Below the pieces are notes generated by a model. It was given only the letters and a program-made list of their open reading frames with translations. It had not been told where the DNA came from and made no database searches. Position numbers and translations under genes: made by a program. From the NCBI RefSeq assembly GCF_006716675.1, contig NZ_VFPM01000002.1, positions 1,364,001-1,428,000 on the forward strand: a DNA stretch of 64,000 bases. The letters run 5' to 3'. Numbering within the stretch: the first letter of the stretch is position 1; each line of letters begins with the position of its first letter. The DNA is from Humibacillus xanthopallidus. Its GTDB lineage: Bacteria; Actinomycetota; Actinomycetes; Actinomycetales; Dermatophilaceae. This document shows, one piece after another, positions 53,646 to 61,702 of this stretch.

Positions 53646-54554
53646 GTGACCGAAAACTTGGCCAGCTGGAACGACGGGCCGACCAAGTCGGCCATCGTCG
53701 CATTCGTCGACAAGGTCGTTGCCGCGGACGTGCCGGTCGAAGAGCGCGTTGCCGTATTCGACGCCGACGGCACGTTGTGGTGCGAGCAGCCGGTGCCTGC
53801 CGAGGCTGGGTTCATCCTTGCGAAGCTGGCGGAAATGGCCGAAGCCAGCCCGGAACGTCGTACCCGCCAGCCCTGGAAAGCTGCCTACGAACACGACAAC
53901 GCGTGGCTGGGGAAGGTCATCACCGACCACTATGCCGGCGACGACGCGGGGGCCAAGCTGCTGCTGAGCGGCATCGGCACGGCATTCGCCGACATGGACG
54001 TCGAGAACTTCCAGACGCAGTCGGGCACGTTCTTGCGCGACACGATGCACCCGACGCTGCATCAGCCTCTTGTTGGGCTCACGTATGCGCCCATGCTGGA
54101 GCTCCTCCGTCACCTGGAGGCGAACGGCTTCTCGACCTGGATCGTGTCGGGCAGTGGCAGCGACTTCATGCGCCCCGTGGCCCAGGAGGCCTTCGGCATC
54201 CCCACCGAGCGGGTCATTGCCAGCCTCTCGCCCATCGAGTACACCGCCGCAGACGGCGGCCGTATCACCCGCAAGGCACAGTTTGGCTTCCTCGACGACG
54301 GCCCGCAGAAGCCGGTGCAGATCTGGAACGGTGTGGGCCGTCGACCCCTGCTGGCCGTAGGCAACTCCAATGGCGACACGATGCTCGAGTTCGAGCCTCA
54401 CCCCGGGAGGCCGTCACTGCGCCTGCTGGTGAACCACGACGACGCCGCACGCGAGTTCGCCTATGGCAGCGGCGCCGAGAGAGCCCTGGCCGCAGCATCC
54501 GAGAACGGCTGGACCGTCGTCAGCATGAAGAACGACTTCGCACGCGTCTTTTGA
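53646..54554 (+). CDS. HAD-superfamily hydrolase (phosphoserine-phosphatase-like)
   Basis: A 302-residue cytosolic phosphohydrolase. Motif I is FDADGTLW (catalytic Asp about 40), motif II VSGSGSDF, and motif III/IV VGNSNGDTMLEF. The cap and the motif set match HAD IB (SerB-like) enzymes; the substrate is unknown. The GTG start follows AAAGGA. It is 65 bp after the AI-2E gene and 37 bp before the antiporter gene, most likely one operon. Confidence 0.88.
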   Translation: MTENLASWNDGPTKSAIVAFVDKVVAADVPVEERVAVFDADGTLWCEQPVPAEAGFILAKLAEMAEASPERRTRQPWKAAYEHDNAWLGKVITDHYAGDDAGAKLLLSGIGTAFADMDVENFQTQSGTFLRDTMHPTLHQPLVGLTYAPMLELLRHLEANGFSTWIVSGSGSDFMRPVAQEAFGIPTERVIASLSPIEYTAADGGRITRKAQFGFLDDGPQKPVQIWNGVGRRPLLAVGNSNGDTMLEFEPHPGRPSLRLLVNHDDAAREFAYGSGAERALAAASENGWTVVSMKNDFARVF

Positions 54555-54591
54555 GCTCGCGGGCGAGAACAACACCGAAGGAAGACGTCCA

Positions 54592-55962
54592 GTGACAGCG
54601 GTTCTCACCGTGGCGGTCCTGCTCATTGTGTACGGCGTGACCTCACGCCCCCTCGACCGCCGAGGGATCACCTCCGCGATGACCTTCGTCACGCTCGGGC
54701 TCGTCACCGGCGCGTCCGGGTTCGGCTGGCTCGATGTTCCGTTGGACAGCGCAGTCGTGGAGCGGCTCACCGAGCTGGCGCTCGTGTTCCTCCTCTTCAG
54801 CGACTCGGTCCGCATGGACCTGAAGGCGCTGCGGCACAGCGCCGCCTGGCCGAGCCGTCTGCTCGTCATCGCCATTCCCGGAACCATGGTGCTCGGCTTC
54901 GTCATGGGACTGGTCGTCTTCCCCGGCATGGCGGTGGCCAGCGCCTTCCTCCTCGCCACGATGCTGTGTTCGACGGATGCGGCCCTCGGTCAGCGGGTTG
55001 TCGACGACCCCAGGGTGCCCCCGCGGGTGCGGCAGGCCCTCGATGTCGAGAGCGGGTTCGACGACGGCATTGCCGTGCCGTTCTTCCTCGTCGCACTGGA
55101 CCTCACGATGGCCACGCTGGTGGGCGGCGTGACGTCCGCGGTACTCACCAACATCGCCGCGCAGATCGGCTGGGGTCTGCTTGCGGGCCTGAGCACCGGC
55201 GCGGTTGGAGGCTTGGCGTTGCGCCAGGCGGACAGGCGCGGCTGGATCAAGCCGGAATGGCGCCAAGCGGTCACCTTCGCGATCGCCATCAGCGCCTATG
55301 CAGTCGCCGTCACCCTCGGCGGCAGTGGGTTCATCGCAGCCTTCGTCGGAGGGATGGTGTTCGGAGCCGTCTCTGGACAGCACGGGCTGCGCACGACCTA
55401 CCTCACCGAGGAGGTAGGCAACGTCCTTGCCGCGGTCACCTGGATGGGATTTGGGGCGCTGGCCATCAGCGCGGTGTGGCACGACATCACCTGGAAGGTC
55501 GTGCTCTACGCGGTGCTGAGCCTGACCGTCGTCCGCATGGTGCCTGTCGCGATCGCCATGCTGCGCACCGGGGCAGCGCGGCAGACAGTGGCCTTCATGG
55601 GCTGGTTCGGTCCGAGAGGTCTCGCCTCGGTGGTGTTCCTCCTGCTCGCGATGGAGCGCGGCATCCCAGGCTCGGGAGACATCGCCGCCACGGTCGTGGC
55701 AACGGTTGGCCTGAGCGTCTTTCTGCACGGCCTCACCGCAGGCCCGCTTGTCGGCGCCTACCACCGATGGTTTACACGACAGGCGACCCGCGCAGCCGCC
55801 GCTGGATGCAAGACACCGCTCGCTGAAGGAAAGGCGACCGTGGTCCCCCGCACGCGGCGTCATCCCGACCCGAACGAGGACAGCGCAGTTCCGGCAGCAC
55901 GGGGATCGCGAGCCACAACCGCAGCGGACGGCATTCCCCTAGGTGAAAGTCCCCACGGGTGA
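54592..55962 (+). CDS. Cation:proton antiporter (CPA1/NhaP-type)
   Basis: A 456-residue antiporter, about 12 transmembrane segments (to about residue 390). The CPA1 ion-binding region is visible as CSTDAALGQRVVDDPRVPPRVRQ, then LDVESGFDDGIAVPF, and GFIAAFVGGMVFG and FMGWFGPRGLASVVF in the second half. It probably exchanges Na+ or K+ for H+. A hydrophilic tail of about 65 residues follows. Its last codons contain the CCTAGG box that precedes the next unit. The GTG start has AAGGAAGA upstream. Confidence 0.92.
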   Translation: MTAVLTVAVLLIVYGVTSRPLDRRGITSAMTFVTLGLVTGASGFGWLDVPLDSAVVERLTELALVFLLFSDSVRMDLKALRHSAAWPSRLLVIAIPGTMVLGFVMGLVVFPGMAVASAFLLATMLCSTDAALGQRVVDDPRVPPRVRQALDVESGFDDGIAVPFFLVALDLTMATLVGGVTSAVLTNIAAQIGWGLLAGLSTGAVGGLALRQADRRGWIKPEWRQAVTFAIAISAYAVAVTLGGSGFIAAFVGGMVFGAVSGQHGLRTTYLTEEVGNVLAAVTWMGFGALAISAVWHDITWKVVLYAVLSLTVVRMVPVAIAMLRTGAARQTVAFMGWFGPRGLASVVFLLLAMERGIPGSGDIAATVVATVGLSVFLHGLTAGPLVGAYHRWFTRQATRAAAAGCKTPLAEGKATVVPRTRRHPDPNEDSAVPAARGSRATTAADGIPLGESPHG

Positions 55963-55966
55963 TGTC
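55935..55966 (+). promoter_or_regulatory. CCTAGG/GATGTC bipartite element, site 3 (DUF2252 gene)
   Basis: TCCCCTAGGTGA (55935-55946), 14 nt, then GATGTC (55961-55966), 81 bp before the DUF2252 ATG. The first box lies within the end of the antiporter gene. Confidence 0.55.
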
Positions 55967-56047
55967 CCTTCGCCAGACAGGTGCCAGCGTTGCTACGACG
56001 CAAGGTCCAGGTGACGGCATCGCCGCGCATCCAGTTGAAGGAGCACC

Positions 56048-57476
56048 ATGAATCGGAGCGCGAACACTTCAGCCCCTCCGGAGGCCAGCCGGCGTCCGAG
56101 CCGGACACAGCGTGGTGCCGCCGGGAGGCGCGTCCGGGCTCGAGTTCCCCGGCACTCCTTGGCGACCGTCGAGATCGACGGTCGCGCGGATGCACTGACC
56201 CTGCTCGAGAGCCAGGCCGCCTCTCGAGTGCCTGAGCTCGTCCCGATCCGTTACGGACGAATGGTCGAGTCACCCTTCGCCTTCTACCGCGGCGCGGCCC
56301 TTGTCATGGCTTCCGACTTGTCACGTACACCGAACACCGGGTTGACCGTGCAGCTGTGCGGAGACGCACACCTGAGCAACTTCGGCGTCTTCAACAGCCC
56401 CGAGCGGCGCTTGGTCTTCGATGTCAACGACTTCGACGAGACCCACCCGGGACCGTTCGAGTGGGACGTCAAGAGGCTGGTCGCCAGCCTTGCGGTCGCA
56501 GGTCGCAGCAACGGCTTCAGCAGCAAGAAGCGCCGCAAGATCGCGCTGGCCGCCGCGGCCGGCTACCGGGAAGCGATGACCACGTTCGCCGAGCAGAAGA
56601 ACCTGGCTGTCTGGTACACCCACATCGAAGTGGACGACGTCTTGCGTCAGGTTGGCAAGCAGCTCGACACCAAGCGTGGCGCCAAGGCCCGCAAGCGGCT
56701 CGAGAAGGCTCGTGGCCGGGACAGCGTGCAGGCCCTGAAGAACCTCGCCAGCAGCGTCGATGGTCGCACTCGAATTCGCAGCCTGCCACCTCTGCTCGTT
56801 CCCCTCGACGAGCTCTGGGGCGAGGCTGACGCTGCGCAGGGACGCCAGCAGGTGCTCGACCTGGTTGCGGCCTATCGGCGCACCTTGCCTTCGGACCGCC
56901 GACACCTGCTCGACCAGTACGAGCTGACTCAGGTCGCGCGCAAGGTCGTCGGGGTAGGAAGCGTCGGCACCCGAGCGTGGATCCTGCTGTTCCAGGGGCT
57001 CGACGGGGCCGATCCACTTGTTGCTGCAGGCGAAGGAGGCACAGGCCTCGGTCTTGGCCGGCTTCGTTCCTGCGGTGCGATTCTCCAACCAAGGTCGTCG
57101 CGTTGTGATGGGCCAACACCTGATGCAGGCCTCGAGCGACATCTTCCTCGGCTGGCAGCGAGCCAAGGGAGCTGATGGAGCAGAGCGGGACTACTACCTG
57201 CGTCAGCTCCGCGACGGTAAGGGCTCGGTGGTCGTCGAAGACCTGGCGCCCCGGGGCATGCGCCGGTACGGCCGGATATGCGGCGCGACTCTGGCCCGAG
57301 CGCACGCCCGCTCCGGTGACCGAGTCGCGATAGCCGCATACCTCGGCTCCAAGCCTCGGTTCGACGACGCGATGGCCGAGTTCGCCGAGGCCTATGCCGA
57401 CCTCAACGCCGTCGACCACGACGCCCTCGTGGAGGCAATTCGCACCCGGCGTATCGCCGCGACCACGGGGGTGTAG
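56048..57476 (+). pseudogene. DUF2252 family protein, frameshifted
   Basis: A roughly 475-residue DUF2252 protein of kinase-like fold and unknown role, split by a frameshift. The first part (56048 to about 57020) has LCGDAHLSNFGVF, DVNDFDETHPGPFEWDVKRL and VGVGSVGTRAW. The second (to 57476) resumes as LLQAKEAQASVL, MGQHLMQASSDIFLGW and DYYLRQLRDGKGS. Around 57018-57022 the sequence CCACTTGTTGCTGCAG has one base too many for P-L-L-L-Q. The 5' piece reads on out of frame to 57175. A real mutation or a base-calling error would both fit. The ATG has AAGGAG upstream. Confidence 0.8.
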
Positions 57477-57478
57477 TC

Positions 57479-57724
57479 GTGCCGACCATCAACGGTCCTG
57501 CAGTGACTGGACCAGACCATGAGCGACGAGCCCTCGTTGAGGTGGAGGAGAGGTTGCGACGACGCTTTCCCCAGCTGGACGCGACGGTCGTAGAGGCGGC
57601 CGTTCGCCTTGCACACGCCGAGATGACCGGGCCCGTCCGTGACTTCGTGCCGCTGCTCGTCGAGCGTGCGGCCCGCGACCGGCTTGCCTTCGCCCTCCGC
57701 GACACTCCCGTCGCCGCCTCCTAG
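57479..57724 (+). CDS. Three-helix-bundle dimerisation domain protein
   Basis: An 81-residue protein made of helices: VEVEERLRRRFPQLDATVVEAAVRLAHAEM and a second part RDFVPLLVERAARDRLAFAL. This matches the small family named three-helix bundle dimerisation domain in actinobacteria. It begins with GTG 3 nt after the DUF2252 stop, so both are on one message. The function is unknown. Confidence 0.75.
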   Translation: MPTINGPAVTGPDHERRALVEVEERLRRRFPQLDATVVEAAVRLAHAEMTGPVRDFVPLLVERAARDRLAFALRDTPVAAS

Positions 57725-57766
57725 TTCGCCCCCTGGAGAGAGATGGGGACCGGCACGGTTTGCCCC

Positions 57767-57803
57767 TGCGCCTCGCCACCTTGGTGACCGAAGCGCAGGC
57801 GCA
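57767..57803. terminator. Possible terminator between convergent genes
   Basis: TGCGCCT (57767-57773) pairs with AGGCGCA (57797-57803), with an inner CACC/GGTG helix. Confidence 0.35.
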
Positions 57804-57847
57804 CTGGGCCTCGCCGTGTCGGAGTGCGCGCCGGCGGACGATCCAGG

Positions 57848-58255
57848 TCAGCTCTCGGTGATGTCCCGGCCGTGAGCCGTCAGGGCCCAGATGACGAACA
57901 CGTCGAGGGTGATGATGATGATCGCCCAAACCGGGTAATGCGGCAGCCAGGCGAAGTTGACGAGTGCACTGCCCACGGCGACGATGACGCCGACCGTGCG
58001 TGCCCACACCTTGGCCTGAAGGACGAAGTAGCCGGCCACAGCTGAGAGGACGCCGAACAGCAGGTGGATCCATCCCCAGGCCGTGAGGTCGAAGGTGAAG
58101 ATGTACTTCTCTCCGACGACATAGAACTGGTCGTTCACGAGGGCGACCAGTCCCTGGACGGCCTGGAAGGTTCCGATGACCATCATCATGATGGCCGCAA
58201 ACAATGTGAGTCCGACTGCGGACTTGCTGTACTGGGTGGCGGGTTTGACGCTCAT
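57848..58255 (-). CDS. DUF7144-like four-helix membrane protein
   Basis: A 135-residue protein with four transmembrane helices (about 14-38, 53-76, 80-100 and 105-127). The loop EKYIFTFDLTAWGWIHLLFG and the ending HYPVWAIIIITLDVFVIWALTAHG are typical of the small actinobacterial membrane family now called DUF7144. Unknown function. It starts with ATG behind AAGGAG. Confidence 0.8.
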   Translation of the reverse strand: MSVKPATQYSKSAVGLTLFAAIMMMVIGTFQAVQGLVALVNDQFYVVGEKYIFTFDLTAWGWIHLLFGVLSAVAGYFVLQAKVWARTVGVIVAVGSALVNFAWLPHYPVWAIIIITLDVFVIWALTAHGRDITES

Positions 58256-58617
58256 GACGCTCCTTCAGCTCCTTGTTGTGAAATCGTGCGATGCGGTGGG
58301 GGCCTTGCCCACTGCCGCGATGTGTCGCTGGCTCGCGCCGTGGGTTGGGCGGACTCGACGACCGCGTGTACCCACCACACGCAGGAGGTACCTGGCGATC
58401 GCTCGACGACGTTCCCGAGGTGTTCGCGGTGTGGTAGCGACGGCCGTCATCGGTCGATTCCTCTCCGGCGTGCAGCCGTCCTCCGAGTGAGTACCAGCGA
58501 GGTCGCCGTGCGTTGCCCGGGTAGGTCCAGACTCGGTCGGGTCGAACGCGAGCCTTGGAGAAAACGAGAAGCAGACCGGATCGCCTACTGGTGAGGTGGC
58601 GGGCCCCTGCAGTGGCG
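58256..58617. other. 362-bp gap without a supported gene
   Basis: This stretch lies upstream of the four-helix membrane protein gene and downstream of the second DUF1269 gene. A plus-strand frame (58176-58490) exists, but it overlaps the start of the membrane gene and has poor codon bias. No CCTAGG box, hairpin or tRNA is seen. It should contain the promoter of the minus-strand gene ending at 57848. Confidence 0.5.
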
Positions 58618-59139
58618 TCAGGCGTCGACGGCCTTGATGATGGCGTCGCCGCCCTCGTTCATCGCCTGGACGATGGCGTCGTAATCCCCCTTGTCGATGG
58701 CCTTGTTGGTCTTCTTCACGGCCTTCGTAATGGCCGAGTCGATCCCGTCGAGGTAGACATCGTCGACGACCGCCACGATGGCTGAGGAGCCATTAGGCAG
58801 CCATTCCTCGGCGTCGACGCCGATCTTCTTCTCCTCGTGGCGCTTCATGATTGCCCCGATCCCAGCACCGATTGCCGCGCCGATGGCCGTTGCAGCCAAC
58901 AGCGGGGGTGAGAAGAGGCCGATGACGAGCCCTACTGCGCCTCCTGCCACGGTTCCACCACCCACAAGGCCGCCTCCGTGTTCCTTCACGTCGACCTTGC
59001 CGTCGGTGGTTCGGTCGAGCACGACAGCAGCGACGACGGCAGCTTCATCGACGTGCTTCAGGGCCTTGAAGTCCTCCGCAGCGGCGGCAGTGTCGTCGCC
59101 GTAAGAAGCCACATACAGGACGTAGTTCGGGTCTTCCAT
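58618..59139 (-). CDS. DUF1269 (glycine-zipper) membrane protein, copy 2
   Basis: A 173-residue paralogue of the gene at 51527-52033, with the same order: N-terminal ferredoxin-like part (YVLYVASYGDDTAAAAEDFKAL), glycine-zipper segment (about 60-100) and C-terminal helical part with DSAITKAVKKTNKAIDKGDYDA. The GGAGG ribosome binding site is 8 nt before the ATG. It appears monocistronic. Like copy 1 it is preceded by a CCTAGG/GATGTC element on the minus strand. Confidence 0.85.
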   Translation of the reverse strand: MEDPNYVLYVASYGDDTAAAAEDFKALKHVDEAAVVAAVVLDRTTDGKVDVKEHGGGLVGGGTVAGGAVGLVIGLFSPPLLAATAIGAAIGAGIGAIMKRHEEKKIGVDAEEWLPNGSSAIVAVVDDVYLDGIDSAITKAVKKTNKAIDKGDYDAIVQAMNEGGDAIIKAVDA

Positions 59140-59226
59140 GTGCCAACCTCCATGTGAAGTCTCGGCCGATTACGGCCGAGTGAGTCGTGTGACCTGACGA
59201 CGACTCTTCAGGGCGGACTGATCTCA

Positions 59227-59258
59227 CACATCCCCTAGGCGGCATTTCCCCTAGAGGA
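59227..59258 (-). promoter_or_regulatory. CCTAGG/GATGTC bipartite element, site 4 (DUF1269 copy 2)
   Basis: On the minus strand TCCTCTAGGGGA (59258-59247), 14 nt, then GATGTG (59232-59227), 87 bp before the DUF1269 ATG. The spacer contains a second TCCCCTAGG box (59231-59239), so two boxes lie 16 bp apart in the divergent region shared with the YihY gene. Confidence 0.55.
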
Positions 59259-59326
59259 GAGCTGCAGGAGGGTGGGGTCAAAGCGGTTCTGTCGGAGCAC
59301 AGTCGGAGGCCCAGTACGGTCAGAGC

Positions 59327-60271
59327 GTGGACACCGCTCCTCTTCCGGCGATACCGGGGGAACCTGTTGACCCGCCGGCCAAGGACCTACCCGAGAGGGT
59401 GCGCTTCCTCGAAGGTCAAAAGGGTTGGCTCGGTGAGGGTTTCGGCCTGGGGATGCGGACGAGCATCCGTTTCACGCGATCGAGGGCGACGCTGTTGGCG
59501 GCTGGCACCACCTACTACCTCTTCCTCGCCCTGTTCTCGATCCTCACGCTGGCGTACGGGGTGACGGCCGCGTTGGGCGCTGAACAGCTCGCCGCGTACA
59601 TCACCGAGGCGGTGTCCGCGGCATTCCCCGGCTTGGTGGGTCAGTCCGGACTCGACCCCGAGCTACTGCGCGGCACAGCACAGGTCACCTCCATCGTCAG
59701 TACGGTCGGCCTGCTCTACGGCTCCACCGGGGCGGTCATGGGGGCCAGCCGTTCGCTTCACGCCGTCTACGGTGCTCCGAACAACACGCGCAACGTCGTC
59801 CGAGTGCGCTTCTGGGCGTTCGGCTGGTTCCTTGTCCTGGCGCCGATCATCCTCCTGTCGTTCGTCAGCGCGAGCGTCACTGCCGACCTCTTCACCCGCC
59901 TGCTCAGCGCTCTGGGCCTGGACTGGAGCGGCTCGACGGTCCTGCTCAGTGTCGCCGCTCTCGTGCTCGCGATGGTCTTGAACTACGTGTCGATGCACCT
60001 GATGCTCGGTCACCTCGGGGGGATCCGCCCCCCGCGCTCGCCGCTCGTCGTCGGCGCCGCTGTCGGGGCTGTCGTGATCGAGGTTCTCAAGCAGGCCATG
60101 GCCCTGCTGGTCAGCTTCGTGGTGGACAAGCCGCAGTACGGGGCGTTGGCGGCGCCGATCGGCATCCTCTTCGTCCTCTACCTGCAGGCCATGGCCCTGT
60201 ATGCGGTGGCGTCGTTGACGGCGGCACTGGCTGAGGGGCCGGCACGTCCGCCAAGCGTCGGCACACCCTGA
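59327..60271 (+). CDS. YihY/BrkB family membrane protein
   Basis: A 314-residue protein with about six transmembrane segments between residues 60 and 300. TRSRATLLAAGTTYYLFLALFSIL and GSTGAVMGASRSLHAVYGAPNNTRN are family signatures, with YLQAMALYAVASLTAAL near the end. Once annotated as ribonuclease BN, the family's true role is unknown. The GTG start lacks a clear ribosome binding site; TACGGT 6 nt upstream may make the mRNA leaderless. Confidence 0.88.
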   Translation: MDTAPLPAIPGEPVDPPAKDLPERVRFLEGQKGWLGEGFGLGMRTSIRFTRSRATLLAAGTTYYLFLALFSILTLAYGVTAALGAEQLAAYITEAVSAAFPGLVGQSGLDPELLRGTAQVTSIVSTVGLLYGSTGAVMGASRSLHAVYGAPNNTRNVVRVRFWAFGWFLVLAPIILLSFVSASVTADLFTRLLSALGLDWSGSTVLLSVAALVLAMVLNYVSMHLMLGHLGGIRPPRSPLVVGAAVGAVVIEVLKQAMALLVSFVVDKPQYGALAAPIGILFVLYLQAMALYAVASLTAALAEGPARPPSVGTP

Positions 60272-60280
60272 GAGCAGCGA

Positions 60281-60303
60281 GCCGGCCGTGGCTCCGGGCC
60301 GGC
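60281..60303 (+). terminator. Hairpin after the YihY gene
   Basis: GCCGGCC (60281-60287) pairs with GGCCGGC (60297-60303), 10 nt after the stop. Confidence 0.45.
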
Positions 60304-60332
60304 GTGGGATCTGTGCAGGGCAGACGACAAGG

Positions 60333-60364
60333 TCACCTAGGGGAGATGCGCCGTAGGCGATGTC
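60333..60364 (+). promoter_or_regulatory. CCTAGG/GATGTC bipartite element, site 5 (FUSC-like gene)
   Basis: TCACCTAGGGGA (60333-60344), 14 nt, then GATGTC (60359-60364), 90 bp before the ATG of the next gene. Confidence 0.55.
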
Positions 60365-60454
60365 GCACCCCAGCCTCCGGTGGGACGTTTTGGAGGGGCG
60401 AGAGCCCTCCCACATCGGGGTATCCAGCCAGACACCCCGGGATGAAAGGTCGAC

Positions 60455-61468
60455 ATGAGCGGTGATCAACGGGTCGTAGACGCCATCGGGGTGGACGGCA
60501 AGGTCACTTTGATGTGGACCGAGGCGCTGCGGGCGCTGGTCTGCATGGCTCCGATGGTGGTGTACGCCGCCTTGGGGCACTCGACCTACCTCGTCGTCCT
60601 CGGTCAGGGCGGGTTCTTCTTCAGCTCTCTGTTCCTGCCGTCCAAGACAGAGGCCCGGATGGTGATGGGATCGGTCATCCTCGCACTCGGCCTTGGCTTC
60701 TACTTGATGGGGGGCGCCGTTGCGCCGTACCCGCTGGTGGCCGTGGCCTTCACCTTCATGGTCTGCCTCAACCTCAGTTTCCTCAGCGGCTGGGCCGTCG
60801 GCGGGCCGCTGGCACTGACACTCGTCATGATCTTCACCGCTGGTCTCAACACCGGCGGCCCGGAGAAGGCGTCGGCCAACTTCCTGGCCTTCGCGGCGGT
60901 CCTCGGTTGGTCGGCAATCATCTCGTTGCTCCCGGTCTGGACCCCGATACCGGCACCCAAGGTCGACCCCACTGTCCCGGATCGTGACTTGGCCGAGCAG
61001 GGGCTGCGGATGGCCATCGGCGCCTCGCTGGCACTTGCCGTGTCCTATGCGGCCGGCTTCGCGAAGCTCGGCTGGGCGCCCAGTGCCGTCGGGAACATCA
61101 CCCGCTACGACCCACAACTGTCTGAGAAGCGCGCCATTGCACGGATGATCGGGACCCTCGTCGGCGCAGTGCTGGCGTCGATCGCACTGGCCTTCATCAC
61201 CAGCCCGGCGATCCTGGTGCTGCTCGGGGGGCTCTTCGGCGTGCTCAACGGGCTGTTCAAGAAGACCAAGTTGGGGATGGTCCCGATCTTCTACACGGCG
61301 ACCATCCTGCTGCTCTACACGGCGAACGACATCACCTCCGGCGGCAGCACCATCTGGGAGCGCATCGCCTACAACTTCGTGGGTATCGTCATCGCCGTCA
61401 TCGTCGTGGTCTACCCCTTCCCGAACCTGATGAGACGCATCAACCCCAACACAACGATTTCCAAATAG
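60455..61468 (+). CDS. FUSC-like (aromatic acid exporter-type) membrane protein
   Basis: A 337-residue protein with two sets of hydrophobic segments (about 20-160 and 185-325) separated by a short polar linker, which fits half-size FUSC/DUF2955-like proteins. TEALRALVCMAPMVVYAALG and GTLVGAVLASIALAFITSPAILVLLGG mark the two halves. Related proteins export aromatic acids or other compounds; the cargo here is unknown. ATG has AAAGG upstream. The upstream bipartite element joins it to the putative regulon. Confidence 0.7.
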   Translation: MSGDQRVVDAIGVDGKVTLMWTEALRALVCMAPMVVYAALGHSTYLVVLGQGGFFFSSLFLPSKTEARMVMGSVILALGLGFYLMGGAVAPYPLVAVAFTFMVCLNLSFLSGWAVGGPLALTLVMIFTAGLNTGGPEKASANFLAFAAVLGWSAIISLLPVWTPIPAPKVDPTVPDRDLAEQGLRMAIGASLALAVSYAAGFAKLGWAPSAVGNITRYDPQLSEKRAIARMIGTLVGAVLASIALAFITSPAILVLLGGLFGVLNGLFKKTKLGMVPIFYTATILLLYTANDITSGGSTIWERIAYNFVGIVIAVIVVVYPFPNLMRRINPNTTISK

Positions 61469-61495
61469 CGCTTTGACGCAGCAAGGGACACCGAG

Positions 61496-61556
61496 TGGCC
61501 GGCGGCCGTTGGCGTCTTCGCATCACCTCGGGGATCGCTCGCACGGCCGCCGGCCA
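61496..61556. terminator. Terminator between the FUSC-like and CHAT genes
   Basis: A perfect 14-bp stem (61496-61509 with 61543-61556) has a 33-nt loop and lies between convergent genes. Confidence 0.55.
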
Positions 61557-61702
61557 TCCGCTCGCCCTCGGCTCGACAGGACAACGCCGTGTCCATCGTC
61601 GATCCGGGCGATGATGTGCACGGTCGAACCCGACGCGAGATTGCCCCGTGGGGAGTCTGTCCTCGGCGGCTGCGGCCAGAGCCATGATCGCCTACGAGCG
61701 AG

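Noticed and set aside
55935..55966. DosR (dormancy) boxes in the GTCCCC/GTCCC stretches of site 3
   Set aside because: The GGGACTTNNGNCCC palindrome is not met and the other four sites do not share these bases.
58176..58490. A 104-residue plus-strand protein
   Set aside because: It overlaps the start of the minus-strand membrane gene, lacks a ribosome binding site and codon bias and has no family resemblance.
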